Source: an uncultured SAR86 cluster bacterium
Lineage (GTDB): Bacteria > Pseudomonadota > Gammaproteobacteria > Magnimaribacterales > Magnimaribacteraceae
Assembly (NCBI GenBank): GCA_938048695.1
Contig: CALIUO010000018.1
Coordinates: 1 to 64,000, forward strand
DNA: 64,000 nt
Direction of reading: 5' to 3'
Position 1 is the stretch's first letter, and each line of letters starts with the position of its first letter. A model generated the notes under the pieces. The model was not told the DNA's origin and ran no database searches. It worked only from the letters and a program-made list of their open reading frames with translations. The position numbers and the translations under genes are program-made. Shown here piece after piece: positions 39,860 through 50,550 of this stretch.

Positions 39860-41029
39860 ATGAATAAAATAATTAAATTCCCTCTCTTCCTATTGTTTCT
39901 ATCAATATCTTCTCTAAGCAGTTTGATTTATTCAGAGGAGAGTTTCATTCCTAAGCCGCCCTCATTAAATGCTTCTAATTACATTCTTATAGATTCTGTT
40001 TCAGGAAGGATCTTGGCAGAAAATGGGGCTGATGAGAGAATAGAACCAGCAAGCATAACAAAAATTATGACAGGATACGTTGCTGCCGATCAAATTTCTA
40101 AAGGTTTTGTTAACTTAGATGATGAAGTCTTCATCAGTGAAAATTGCTGGAGAAAAGGTGGTTCAAAAATGTTCATCAGAGAGGGAACAAGAGTCCTTTT
40201 ATCAGATCTCATGAAAGGGATGGTCATACAGTCTGGTAATGATGCCAGCTGTGCGATAGCTGAGCATGTGGCTGTTTCTGAAGAAGGATTTGTAGAGTTG
40301 ATGCAGCTTTATGTTGAGGAACTCGGCATGAATAATACGCAATTTAAAAATGTAAGTGGATGGCCTGACCCGGAACATTTTTCCTCAGCAAGAGACCTGG
40401 CTTTACTAACCAAAAGCCTGATAGTTAAATTTCCAGATCACTATGCCTTGTATAAAGAGAAGTATTTTACTTTTAATGAAATTAAGCAGAGAAATAGGAA
40501 TAGCCTACTCTGGCAAGATGAATCCATAGATGGAGTAAAAACCGGACATACCGAAAGTGCTGGCTATTGCTTGGTATCCTCTGGAGTAAGAAACGATACT
40601 AGATTAATCGCGGTCACATTAAAAAGCGCTTCAGAAAAGGCTAGATTAACTGACAACAGAAGATTACTAGATTATGGTTTTAGATATTACAGGACAAAGA
40701 AAGTTCTCGAAGCCAATACTTCTATAGTAAAGGAACAGGTTTGGGGGGGCGAAGTTGATTCTGTAGACTTATCTTCTGCAGAAGATTTGTACCTGACACT
40801 TTCTCCAAGGGACTTTCCTAGAGTAGAACCTCTTATCAAGCTTAATGATTATCTCCAGGCACCTATAGAAAAAGGTCAAGTAGTTGGTAAAGTAGATTTA
40901 ATTTTAGATGGAGACTCTATTTCTTCAATTGATCTGGTATCTATGCAAGGAGTTCCAGCCTTAGGATTTTTTGGCAGGGCCTGGTCTAATATCAAGCTAT
41001 TAACCTATCAATTCTTAATGGAAGAATAG
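39860..41029 (+). CDS. dacA: D-alanyl-D-alanine carboxypeptidase (PBP5/6)
   Basis: EPASITKIMTGYVA; QSGNDASCAIAEH; DGVKTGHTESAGYCLV. Confidence 0.96.
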   Translation: MNKIIKFPLFLLFLSISSLSSLIYSEESFIPKPPSLNASNYILIDSVSGRILAENGADERIEPASITKIMTGYVAADQISKGFVNLDDEVFISENCWRKGGSKMFIREGTRVLLSDLMKGMVIQSGNDASCAIAEHVAVSEEGFVELMQLYVEELGMNNTQFKNVSGWPDPEHFSSARDLALLTKSLIVKFPDHYALYKEKYFTFNEIKQRNRNSLLWQDESIDGVKTGHTESAGYCLVSSGVRNDTRLIAVTLKSASEKARLTDNRRLLDYGFRYYRTKKVLEANTSIVKEQVWGGEVDSVDLSSAEDLYLTLSPRDFPRVEPLIKLNDYLQAPIEKGQVVGKVDLILDGDSISSIDLVSMQGVPALGFFGRAWSNIKLLTYQFLMEE

Positions 41030-41036
41030 TTCTTCG

Positions 41037-41876
41037 ATGTGGGTTTATCTGAATGGGGAATTCTTAGATTCTGCTGAAGCTAAAATATCTCCTCTAGATA
41101 GAGGTTTCACCTTCGGAGAAGGAGTGTATGAAGTTATCACATCCTACGATAAGAATTTTTTTCTTTTTTATGAACACTTGGATAGGCTGAAATCGTCTTT
41201 AGAAAAAACTTTTATACCTTATCCTAAAGAACTTTCCAATCTTGAAAATATTTTAAGTGATTTACATGATAAAAATGGATTCTCCAATCAATCTTTTTAT
41301 ATTCAGATTACTAGAGGTGTGCAAGAATTCAGATCTCATCAAGATAACATATTAAAAGCACCAACTGTTTTTATAACTTCTCAGAATTTAGAATTAAATC
41401 CCTATCGTATTAATCCAGAAAAAAAAGGATTAAGAGCGCGTCTAGAAGAAGATATAAGATGGGCTAGATGTGATATTAAAACCACAGGTTTGATTGGAAA
41501 TGTTCTCTCCTTGCATGACCAGACAAAGGATGAGGTCGATGAAATACTCTTTCACAAGAATGGAATCATTCATGAAGGGTCAAAGAGCAATGTTTTTTTT
41601 GTAAAAGAAAATATCGTTTATACACCCTCTTTAAAGCACAATATCCTTCCTGGAGTCACAAGGGCTTACGTGATTCGATTATTAAAAAAAAATAAGATAA
41701 CCTTATTTGAAGACTCTATTCCATTGGATTTTATCTATAAGTCAGATGAGATTTGGCTAACAAGTTCTACTAAAGAGATACAGCCCGTTGAAAGTATAGG
41801 GGATTATAAAATCCCCAAAAAGAACTCTGATTTATTGATTTGGAGAAGAATACTTGAATCATTTGATGACTCTTAA
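41037..41876 (+). CDS. dat: D-amino-acid aminotransferase (class IV)
   Basis: VYLNGEFLDSAEAKISPLDRGFTFGEGVYEVI; HKNGIIHEGSKSNVFFVKENIVYTP. Confidence 0.88.
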   Translation: MWVYLNGEFLDSAEAKISPLDRGFTFGEGVYEVITSYDKNFFLFYEHLDRLKSSLEKTFIPYPKELSNLENILSDLHDKNGFSNQSFYIQITRGVQEFRSHQDNILKAPTVFITSQNLELNPYRINPEKKGLRARLEEDIRWARCDIKTTGLIGNVLSLHDQTKDEVDEILFHKNGIIHEGSKSNVFFVKENIVYTPSLKHNILPGVTRAYVIRLLKKNKITLFEDSIPLDFIYKSDEIWLTSSTKEIQPVESIGDYKIPKKNSDLLIWRRILESFDDS

Positions 41877-42844
41877 AAATTCAAAGCCAATTCCCTTATG
41901 GATTGCCAGGGGCTTTTATCAGATAAACCTTTAATGGCTGCATCTATCTCTGCTATTTCTTTTAAAGAGTTTTTAACTTGAAAGGGAGATAATTTTTTTG
42001 AACGCTTAGCAAGTAAATCTAGATAATATCTTGGACCCCAAATACTCTTTGTGCTTCCTTCTTCCATGACTGTGTACAAATTACTTACTTCTTTAGATAG
42101 CGCCCATAGAACAAGAGGAGGTTGAGTTCCTTCAGCTCTCAGAGTTTCAATGATTCTTACTGTTCTCTTTTTATTACCCTCCAAAAAAGAATTTGAGAGG
42201 TCAAATATTCCAAATTTTGAGGAATTAGAGATTGATTTCTTCATATGCTCTAATGAAATATCTTGTTCTGGAAATAGAAGACTTAACTTCGTCAATTCCT
42301 GAGAAGCAGCAAGTAAATTTCCTTCCGTTCTATCGGCTAAAAGTCTTATGGCCTCTTTGCTAATCTCTAGGTTTAATTCTTTAGACTTAGTTTCTATCCA
42401 ACCTGGCATAGAGTCTTTATCAATTGCAGGCTCTACAACTTGAATACCATGTTTGAGAAGAGCTTTAGACCATGCACTATCTTGTTGTTTTTTATCAAGT
42501 CTTTCTGCAGAAATAATAACCAGTTTATCCTCATCAGGTTCTAGGCAGTAATCTTTGATAGCCTTTGAACCTTTATTACCAGGGCCAGTTCCAATAAGCT
42601 TAATCTCTATAATTTTTTTCGACCCAAAAAGGTCAAAATTTTCATTTTCTGAATTTAGAAAAGACCAATCTGTATCTTTTGAAACGATATAAGTTTGTTT
42701 CTCTTCAAACGATTCCAGTTTTGCTTTTTCTGTAACCAAATCAACTAATTCCGATATTTGAATAGATTCCTCTGCAAAAAAAGAGTAAACGCACCGAAGT
42801 TGTTCATCAATGTCTTTTTTGAGATGAGCTTTACTTAACTTCAT
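41873..42844 (-). CDS. holA: DNA polymerase III subunit delta
   Basis: NLLAASQELTKLSLL; position in leuS-lptE-holA order. Confidence 0.9.
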   Translation of the reverse strand: MKLSKAHLKKDIDEQLRCVYSFFAEESIQISELVDLVTEKAKLESFEEKQTYIVSKDTDWSFLNSENENFDLFGSKKIIEIKLIGTGPGNKGSKAIKDYCLEPDEDKLVIISAERLDKKQQDSAWSKALLKHGIQVVEPAIDKDSMPGWIETKSKELNLEISKEAIRLLADRTEGNLLAASQELTKLSLLFPEQDISLEHMKKSISNSSKFGIFDLSNSFLEGNKKRTVRIIETLRAEGTQPPLVLWALSKEVSNLYTVMEEGSTKSIWGPRYYLDLLAKRSKKLSPFQVKNSLKEIAEIDAAIKGLSDKSPWQSIRELALNF

Positions 42845-43325
42845 TTAGCTGGGTAGACAAGAAGAATTCCATATTCTTCAGAGCTCTTGTGATGAATAAA
42901 CCTGTTACGGTCTCTATTTCACTTTCAAAAGCAAGAAGATCAGATTGATTAAAATCAATATAAGACATGTCCTTATAAGTTTGCATCACAGTTTCATTTT
43001 TATCGCCAATCTCATATATGAGTTGATAGTCTAATCTTACTTGTGTAGTACGTGCACCCATACCGATTGATCCCACAAACTGTGTAATGGAATGATCTTT
43101 AATTTTAATTTTTAAATCAGATCCGGAAATATTCGAAATTAGTTCATTATTCATAGATGCCAACTTATTTCTTAGATCAAGATTTAAATTGGAACTGTCG
43201 GCATCAAGGTAAATAGTTTGATTAGATAGAGTTTTTGAGTAAGTCCTCAACTCATATCCACAGGAACTTAAGAAAATGCTAAATATTAGAAAAGTTTTAA
43301 AAGTTAGTGCAGACGATAACTTCAT
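42831..43325 (-). CDS. lptE: LPS-assembly lipoprotein LptE
   Basis: Signal peptide with lipobox LSSC; GYELR start of the mature protein; between leuS and holA. Confidence 0.88.
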   Translation of the reverse strand: MKLSSALTFKTFLIFSIFLSSCGYELRTYSKTLSNQTIYLDADSSNLNLDLRNKLASMNNELISNISGSDLKIKIKDHSITQFVGSIGMGARTTQVRLDYQLIYEIGDKNETVMQTYKDMSYIDFNQSDLLAFESEIETVTGLFITRALKNMEFFLSTQLNEVK

Positions 43326-45769
43326 ATAACGATATTTAAAATTTTTCCTGGGACATAAATTATTTTTTTAATCTCATTATTATCTAGATATTTCTCAACC
43401 TTCTTATCCAACATTGCTAGGGACTTTATCGTCTCTTCCCCTGTATCTTTTTCAATCTCTATCTCAGACCTAAGCTTCCCGTTAATTTGTATAGCTATTT
43501 TTACCTTATCATCTACAAGCAGCTTTTCATCTATTACAGGCCATGGTTTATCTAAAATGGATTCAGATGGATGAAGTTGCCACCAAAGATGTTGAGAAAG
43601 ATGGGGTGTAATAGGATTAAGCATTAATAAAATTGATTCAATAGCCTCATTTGCAACTTCTCTTTCTTCAACACTTGCTTCTGAATCCAAAAATTCTGCA
43701 GGAACGTCATTAGATAATTCCATTATTGCGGCTATAGCCGTGTTAAAGCTATGTCTTCTAAGATAATCATCTTTTACTTTTGCTAATGTTTTGTGAATTT
43801 TTGATTTTAAAACCTTACATTCTTCGTTGTATATTTCAGTAGTTCCTTCGTTTACACCAGCTTGAATATGCCCATTAACCAATCTCCAAATTCTATTTAT
43901 GAACCTATGAGCTCCCTGAACTCCTTGATCGGACCACTCCAATGATTGCTCAGGTGGAGCAGCAAACAAAACAAATAATCTGACGGTGTCAGCTCCATAT
44001 TTTTCAATCAATCCTTGAGGGTCAACAGTATTACCTTTTGATTTAGACATCTTGGCTCCATCTTTTAAAACCATGCCCTGACACAAAAGGTTTGAAAACG
44101 GTTCGTCTCCCTCGACAAGTCCCATATCTCTCATACATCTAAAGAAGAACCTAGAGTATAAAAGATGTAGCACGGCATGCTCTATCCCTCCAATATATTG
44201 ATCAACTGGTAGCCAGTACTTGGCCCGCTCATCAAGCATAGATTCTGTATTATCATAGCTGGCAAATCTAGCGTAATACCAAGACGATTCAAAAAATGTA
44301 TCGAAGGTATCAGTCTCTCTAGTTAATTTTTTGCCATCCTGCTCTGTATTTAAAAATTCAGGCATTTCATTCAAGGGTGAACTTACTCCTTTGAATTGAA
44401 CTTTTTTAGGAAGGACAACTGGTAAGTCTTTAGCTGAATAGATATCTTTTCCATCACTCAAAACTGGAATTGGTGCACCCCAATATCTTTGCCTTGAAAC
44501 TCCCCAATCTCTTAATCTGAAGTTGGTCTCTCTGTAACCGCAGTCCAGATCTTTAGCTTTCTTTTCTATAGCTTGAAAGGCTTGATCAAAGTCTAAACCA
44601 TCAAACTCATCTGAATTAATTAAGACATTTTTTTCAACTGAAGCTTGAACCAAGCTATCAACATTTTCTTCATTATTTTGTATTACAGGTAAGATCGGCA
44701 ATTTATATTTTGTCGCAAACTCAAAGTCCCTTTGATCATGCGCAGGAACTGCCATTAAAGCACCTGAGCCGTAATCACTCAGAACAAAATTAGCAATCCA
44801 GATTGGGATTTCTTTCTGTGTAAAAGGATGGATAGCATATTTCCCTGTAAAAAGACCTTCTTTGTCTTGTTTTGCAAATTCCGCCTCAGATTGTTTAATT
44901 TTATTTTGTTCAGTTATGAATTCTCGTATTGCCTCGTTATCTTTCGCTATATCTGAACTTAAAAAATGAGACGTAGAAATAGCAATGAAAGAGACACCCA
45001 TTATTGTGTCTGGTCTGGTTGTGAATACTTCAATTTTTGATTCTTCTTCTTTTACAGCAAAACTAAAGTTCATCCCTTGAGATTTCCCTATCCAATTCTT
45101 TTGTTGTATTTTTACTTGTTCAGGCCAACCATTTAATTTATCTGTCCCTTCAAGCAGTTCTTCTGCATAGTCTGTTATTTTTAAAAACCATTGCTTGAGT
45201 CTTTTCTTTTCAACTTCAGCACCAGATCGCCAGCCCTTCCCGTCAATGACTTGTTCATTTGCTAAAACAGTTTGATCAACTGGATCCCAGTTAACCTCAG
45301 CTTCTTCTTGATATGCTAATCCCTTCTCCAACATTTGAAGAAAGAACCATTGTTCCCATTTATAGTAATCTGACTCTGAAGTAGCAAATTCTCTTTTCCA
45401 GTCATAAGCAAAACCAAGTCTTGTAAGTTGTTCCTTCATGCTTGCAATATTCTCAAGAGTCCAATCAGAGGGTTGAACTTTATTATTTATTGCAGCGTTT
45501 TCTGCAGGGAGACCGAAAGCATCCCACCCCATTGGTTGAAGAACATTTTTACCAAGCATTCTTTGGAATCTGCTTATGGCATCGCCAATAGAATAGTTTC
45601 TGACATGACCCATATGTATTGATCCGCTTGGGTAAGGGAACATACTTAAACAAAAATATTTTTCTTTATTCGGATCTTCGGTAACGGCGAAAGATTGATT
45701 TTCTTTCCAATATAATTGAACCTGCTCTTCAATGTCTCCCGGTTCATAAGGAAGATCTTTTTCAGGCAT
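43322..45769 (-). CDS. leuS: Leucyl-tRNA synthetase
   Basis: FPYPSGSIHMGHVRNYSIGDAISRF; KMSKSKGNTVDPQGLI. Confidence 0.98.
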   Translation of the reverse strand: MPEKDLPYEPGDIEEQVQLYWKENQSFAVTEDPNKEKYFCLSMFPYPSGSIHMGHVRNYSIGDAISRFQRMLGKNVLQPMGWDAFGLPAENAAINNKVQPSDWTLENIASMKEQLTRLGFAYDWKREFATSESDYYKWEQWFFLQMLEKGLAYQEEAEVNWDPVDQTVLANEQVIDGKGWRSGAEVEKKRLKQWFLKITDYAEELLEGTDKLNGWPEQVKIQQKNWIGKSQGMNFSFAVKEEESKIEVFTTRPDTIMGVSFIAISTSHFLSSDIAKDNEAIREFITEQNKIKQSEAEFAKQDKEGLFTGKYAIHPFTQKEIPIWIANFVLSDYGSGALMAVPAHDQRDFEFATKYKLPILPVIQNNEENVDSLVQASVEKNVLINSDEFDGLDFDQAFQAIEKKAKDLDCGYRETNFRLRDWGVSRQRYWGAPIPVLSDGKDIYSAKDLPVVLPKKVQFKGVSSPLNEMPEFLNTEQDGKKLTRETDTFDTFFESSWYYARFASYDNTESMLDERAKYWLPVDQYIGGIEHAVLHLLYSRFFFRCMRDMGLVEGDEPFSNLLCQGMVLKDGAKMSKSKGNTVDPQGLIEKYGADTVRLFVLFAAPPEQSLEWSDQGVQGAHRFINRIWRLVNGHIQAGVNEGTTEIYNEECKVLKSKIHKTLAKVKDDYLRRHSFNTAIAAIMELSNDVPAEFLDSEASVEEREVANEAIESILLMLNPITPHLSQHLWWQLHPSESILDKPWPVIDEKLLVDDKVKIAIQINGKLRSEIEIEKDTGEETIKSLAMLDKKVEKYLDNNEIKKIIYVPGKILNIVI

Positions 45770-45771
45770 TT

Positions 45772-47106
45772 TTATTTTTCCTTATTAAGGTTTTCTAGAT
45801 AATTTATATTGAAAGTTCCATTAATAAAATTAGGATCATTTATTAATTTCCTGTGCATATCTAAATTGGTATCAATACCCAAAACATACATTTCATCTAG
45901 AGCTCTCTCTAGTCTGGCTCTTGCATCTTCTCTATCGTTTGCTCTGCAAATTACTTTAGCGATTAGTGAATCATAGTAAGGCGGAACAACATAATCTTTA
46001 TAAAGATGCGAATCCATTCTCACACCTATACCGCCAGGAGCATGATATTCTAGAATTTTTCCTGGAGAGGGCATAAAAGTCTCAGAATTCTCAGCATTGA
46101 TCCTGCATTCAATGGCATGGCCGTCTAGAACAATATCTTCTTGCTTTATCTTAAGTTCTTCATCTCTAGCTATTCTTAGTTGAAGTTTTACTAAGTCTAA
46201 GCCAGTTACACTCTCAGTAACTGGATGCTCAACTTGTATTCTTGTGTTCATTTCGATGAAATAAAAATTATCGTCTTCGTAAAGAAACTCAAAAGTTCCG
46301 GCACTCACATAATTAAGTTGTCGACATGCCTCTATACATTGAGCATATATTTCTTGCCTTTTTTCCTCCTTAATTCCCATAGCTGGCGCTTCTTCGATAA
46401 CCTTTTGATGTCGTCTTTGCAGTGAGCAATCTCTATCTCCTAAATGGAGAACATTACCATGCCTATCAGCTATAACTTGTACTTCAATATGTCTTGGACT
46501 CTCCAAGAATTTTTCTAGGTAAACTGTAGAATCTCCAAATGCCGCAGCGGACTCTTGCTGAGTTAGCTCAATTGCACCATCTAACTCTTCGGGATTATAG
46601 ACAATCTTCATACCTCTACCGCCACCACCAGAAGCAGCTTTGATTATTACCGGATAACCAATCTTTTCTGCTTCTTCGTGGACATTTTCATCGATTGGTC
46701 CTGAAGAACCAGGAACAATAGGTAATCCAGACTTAAGTGCAAATTCTTTTGCCGATACTTTATTTCCCATCATCCTTATGACCGAACCCGGGGGACCTAC
46801 AAAATCAAAACCACTTTTCTCAACTTTATCTGCAAAATCAGGGTTTTCAGAGAGAAAACCATATCCAGGATGTACACCATCAGCTCCAGATAGTTCCATT
46901 GCACTAATTATTGCTGGTATATTTAGATAACTTTGACTGGAATCTGCAGGACCTATACATATAGATTCATCAGCCATTTTCACATGCATCAAATCTTTAT
47001 CAGCTTCAGAATAGGCTGCAACAGTAGGGATTTTTAATTCTTTAGCAGCTCTCAATATACGTAAAGCTATTTCGCCTCTATTGGCGATTAGAAGTTTATT
47101 AATCAT
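45772..47106 (-). CDS. accC: Acetyl-CoA carboxylase biotin carboxylase subunit
   Basis: [53 protein letters not shown]. Confidence 0.97.
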   Translation of the reverse strand: MINKLLIANRGEIALRILRAAKELKIPTVAAYSEADKDLMHVKMADESICIGPADSSQSYLNIPAIISAMELSGADGVHPGYGFLSENPDFADKVEKSGFDFVGPPGSVIRMMGNKVSAKEFALKSGLPIVPGSSGPIDENVHEEAEKIGYPVIIKAASGGGGRGMKIVYNPEELDGAIELTQQESAAAFGDSTVYLEKFLESPRHIEVQVIADRHGNVLHLGDRDCSLQRRHQKVIEEAPAMGIKEEKRQEIYAQCIEACRQLNYVSAGTFEFLYEDDNFYFIEMNTRIQVEHPVTESVTGLDLVKLQLRIARDEELKIKQEDIVLDGHAIECRINAENSETFMPSPGKILEYHAPGGIGVRMDSHLYKDYVVPPYYDSLIAKVICRANDREDARARLERALDEMYVLGIDTNLDMHRKLINDPNFINGTFNINYLENLNKEK

Positions 47107-47555
47107 TATTTAGAAAGTTCAAAAAGTGATTGACCGTATTCTACTGGCTCAGCATTCTCTACATTTACAGATAAGACAGTACCCGAATATTCAGATTTTA
47201 TCTCATTCATCATTTTCATTGCTTCTACAATACAAACAACATCTCCTTCAGATACAATATCTCCAACAGAGATAAAAGGTTTCGCACCTGGAGAGGCAGA
47301 TGCATAAAAAGTCCCAACCATAGGAGAGTTAATTGAATTGCTATCTCTTGCAGTCATCTCGGGAGACTCGATTTCTTGTGCAATAACTTCAGGCTGAGCT
47401 TCTTGAGGCAAGACAATAGATTGAGGTTGAATGCTTTGCAGACTTCCGTGACTTTTAACTAATCTCACAGACTCTTCTCCTTCTTGTATTTCTATCTCCT
47501 CAAGATTAGAGTTTTCTAACATCTCTATTAATTTTTTTACTTTTCTTATATCCAT
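47106..47555 (-). CDS. accB: Biotin carboxyl carrier protein
   Basis: [13 protein letters not shown] biotinylation motif. Confidence 0.97.
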   Translation of the reverse strand: MDIRKVKKLIEMLENSNLEEIEIQEGEESVRLVKSHGSLQSIQPQSIVLPQEAQPEVIAQEIESPEMTARDSNSINSPMVGTFYASASPGAKPFISVGDIVSEGDVVCIVEAMKMMNEIKSEYSGTVLSVNVENAEPVEYGQSLFELSK

Positions 47556-47570
47556 CTCTTCTCCTTAATT

Positions 47571-48008
47571 TCAATTAAACTTTTTTATAGCTACATCTAG
47601 AGCAAGCTCATAACCTTGAATGCCCAAACCTGATATGACTCCCTCAGCAATATCAGACAGATAAGAATTTTTCCTAAACTCTTCTCTAGAGTAAATATTA
47701 GATATGTGGACCTCAATGAAAGGTATGTTTACTCCTGCAAGAGCATCTCTAAGGGCAATGCTACTATGGGTGAGTGCCCCTGGATTAATTACTATACATT
47801 TAACATTTTGACTCTTCGCATCGTGTATGAAATTTACCAATTCATGTTCAGCGTTGCTCTGATGGCAAAGTAATTCACAATTATTTTTTTTTGATATCTC
47901 TGTTAAGTTAGCTTCGATGTCACCCAAGGACTCTGATCCATAAATTTCTGGTTCTCTCGTTCCCAAAAGATTTAAGTTAGGTCCATTTAGAAGCATGAAT
48001 TTAGTCAT
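47571..48008 (-). CDS. aroQ: 3-dehydroquinate dehydratase, type II
   Basis: [51 protein letters not shown]. Confidence 0.96.
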   Translation of the reverse strand: MTKFMLLNGPNLNLLGTREPEIYGSESLGDIEANLTEISKKNNCELLCHQSNAEHELVNFIHDAKSQNVKCIVINPGALTHSSIALRDALAGVNIPFIEVHISNIYSREEFRKNSYLSDIAEGVISGLGIQGYELALDVAIKKFN

Positions 48009-48072
48009 TTACATGTAAATTGCTGATTTTCGACGATTTTAAATGAATTTAATTAAAAAAGGTATAAATTAG

Positions 48073-48543
48073 TTATGAATTGCCAAGCTCTTCAATAGAA
48101 ACTATTTTATTTATGAGTGGATAGCAAAACCCTTTTTCATTGCAACCTTGATAAGTCACATTTATTGTATCTATTTCCTCTTCTATGTATATTTCTTTTT
48201 CATACTGATCAAAATAGACTTCTACCTCTCCGAAATATATATCATTAATTCTTTGAGACTCTCCTTTTTTATTTTGACTTTTCAACTCTTCACCATTAAA
48301 ACTGACCTTAAATTTATCTTTGTATAGAAAGCAGTTTTCTTTCATGACCCATGTCAGTATGATGCGATCATCACTAAGCTTCGCGGCGCTGAAGAGAAAA
48401 GCTTCATCAGCATTAGGAATCTTATCTACTGTTAATTTTTCTAAAAAAGAATCTTCTGTGTGGCTAAAAGACGAAAATAAAAAAATGCAAATGAAAATAA
48501 AACATCTATTCAAAGCATCTTTAATAGGTTTACTACTTGTCAT
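48073..48543 (-). CDS. Stand-alone DsbD N-terminal (alpha) domain protein
   Basis: Signal peptide; VTYQGCNEKGFCYPLI matches nDsbD YQGCADAGFCYPP; no TM or thioredoxin domain attached. Confidence 0.82.
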   Translation of the reverse strand: MTSSKPIKDALNRCFIFICIFLFSSFSHTEDSFLEKLTVDKIPNADEAFLFSAAKLSDDRIILTWVMKENCFLYKDKFKVSFNGEELKSQNKKGESQRINDIYFGEVEVYFDQYEKEIYIEEEIDTINVTYQGCNEKGFCYPLINKIVSIEELGNS

Positions 48544-48928
48544 AATTTCAAATTGTACAAGGTCTCCTGAGGTTTTAGTAATAAACGATGCTCATCTTTA
48601 TGTTCCACTAAATGGTTCTATGATGACTGGTGGTTATTTAAGCGTTTCTAATATTACAAAAGAACCTATAGAAATTTTAGAAATTAATTGCTCACCTTAC
48701 AGAGCCGAGATACATGAAACGAAAATGGATGAAAAAGGAATTATGAAAATGGAACGACTTCAAAGTATTGAGTTGAATCCAGGTTCAAAAATTATTTTTG
48801 TTCCCGGCGGAAAACACATCATGTTTTGGGGGTTATCTGACTTTCAAGAGGCTTATCTTGATTGTTCGTTCAAACTAAAAGGCAAAGATTCTATAATGTT
48901 TAAATTTGAGGTTCTCAAACGTGAATAA
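48485..48928 (+). CDS. PCuAC-type copper chaperone (DUF461-like)
   Basis: YVPLNGSMMTGGYLSVSNITKEPIEI; AEIHETKMDEKGIMKMERLQSIELNPGSKIIFVPGGKHIMFWGL: His/Met copper motif. Start moved from 48320 to ATG 48485. Confidence 0.85.
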   Translation: MQMKIKHLFKASLIGLLLVIISNCTRSPEVLVINDAHLYVPLNGSMMTGGYLSVSNITKEPIEILEINCSPYRAEIHETKMDEKGIMKMERLQSIELNPGSKIIFVPGGKHIMFWGLSDFQEAYLDCSFKLKGKDSIMFKFEVLKRE

Positions 48929-50513
48929 AATACTAGAAATTAAAAATTTAGTTATAGATTTTGAGTCTAAAGAATCCACTTTTAGGGCTGTTGATGACAT
49001 CTCCTTAGCAATTGAGAAAGGTAAAACGTTATCGCTGGTCGGAGAATCAGGATCCGGCAAATCTGTAACTGCTTTATCCGTCCTGCAACTATTACCAGAG
49101 GGCACTGCTAGATACTCAAAGGATTCTTCAATTGAGTTTGAAGGAAAGGAGATAATTGGTAGCTCTAAAAGAGATATCACCTCATTAAGAGGAAATAAGA
49201 TTTCTATGATATTTCAAGAACCAATGACGTCTCTTAATCCTTATCAAAAGGTAGGTTTTCAAATAGATGAGTCTTTGATCATTCATAGAGGTTTAACCAA
49301 AAAAGAAGCTAGAAAAAAGACTTTAGATCTGTTGATGAAAGTAAAAATTCCTGAACCTGAAATTAAGGTAAACTCTTTTCCACACCAATTATCTGGAGGT
49401 CAACGACAAAGAATCATGATAGCCATGGCTCTTGCTAATGAACCGGATTTATTGATAGCAGATGAACCAACAACAGCTCTCGATGTAACAGTAGAGAAAG
49501 CACTTTTAGAGTTATTATCCGATCTTCAAAAAGAATTTGGCATGTCTATTCTTTTTATCACTCATGATCTTAATATCGTAAAAAAATTCTCTGATGATGT
49601 TTGTGTGATGAAAGATGGTGTAATTGTAGAGGCAGGGAGAGTGAAAGAGTTATTTGAAAATCCCAAACATCCTTATACCATCAAATTACTTAATTCTATC
49701 CCAGGCAATAAAGAAGAGCTCAATACCGAAAATGATCTGCTTTTAAGCGGCGATAAAGTCGACATTAATTACCCCGTAGCAAAAAATATATTTGGGAAAA
49801 CTACAGAATTTCTTAATGCTGTAAAGAAAGTTGATATCAAAATCTACAGTGGCGCAACAACTGGTCTCGTCGGAGAATCAGGTTCTGGGAAATCTTCCCT
49901 TGCCAGGGCATTATTAGGAATCGAACATTCTCAAGGAGAGATAATATTCGATAAAAAAAATATAAATACTCTTAACTCTAATGAAACTAGAAAATTCAAG
50001 AAAGATTTCCAAATAGTTTTTCAAGATCCGTTTGGTTCGCTTTCGCCAAGGATGACTATAGGAGAGATAGTAGGAGAGGGTTTAAAAGTTCACCAACCTA
50101 ATTTGAACAAAGAAAAAAGGAAAGATAAGATCCTCAAAGCTCTTCAAGATGTTGAGTTAGAGTCTTCTTCCTTTTCAAGATTTCCTCATGAACTTTCAGG
50201 AGGTCAGAGACAAAGAGTAGCCATTGCGAGAGCAATTATTCTTGAACCTAAACTAATTCTTTTAGATGAACCAACTTCAGCATTGGATGTTTCAATTCAG
50301 ATGCAAATTTTACATTTATTGAAAGATCTTCAATCTAGATTAGGATTGGCTTATTTATGTATCAGTCACGACTTAAAAGTTATTAGATTTTTATCGGACT
50401 ATGTTTACGTAATGAAAGATGGGAATATAGTTGAAGATGGAATATCGGAAAACCTATTTGAATCTCCACAGCATATTTACACACAAGAACTTCTAGCAGC
50501 ATCAATTGCTTAA
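48921..50513 (+). CDS. Duplicated ABC ATPase, peptide/nickel type (YejF-like)
   Basis: Two Walker A (GESGSGKS) and two LSGGQRQR signatures. GTG 48921 preferred over 48906; overlaps the PCuAC stop (GTGAATAA). Confidence 0.92.
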   Translation: MNKILEIKNLVIDFESKESTFRAVDDISLAIEKGKTLSLVGESGSGKSVTALSVLQLLPEGTARYSKDSSIEFEGKEIIGSSKRDITSLRGNKISMIFQEPMTSLNPYQKVGFQIDESLIIHRGLTKKEARKKTLDLLMKVKIPEPEIKVNSFPHQLSGGQRQRIMIAMALANEPDLLIADEPTTALDVTVEKALLELLSDLQKEFGMSILFITHDLNIVKKFSDDVCVMKDGVIVEAGRVKELFENPKHPYTIKLLNSIPGNKEELNTENDLLLSGDKVDINYPVAKNIFGKTTEFLNAVKKVDIKIYSGATTGLVGESGSGKSSLARALLGIEHSQGEIIFDKKNINTLNSNETRKFKKDFQIVFQDPFGSLSPRMTIGEIVGEGLKVHQPNLNKEKRKDKILKALQDVELESSSFSRFPHELSGGQRQRVAIARAIILEPKLILLDEPTSALDVSIQMQILHLLKDLQSRLGLAYLCISHDLKVIRFLSDYVYVMKDGNIVEDGISENLFESPQHIYTQELLAASIA

Positions 50514-50550
50514 TTTATAGGATAGCTAGTTTGTAACTTATAATTGATCC

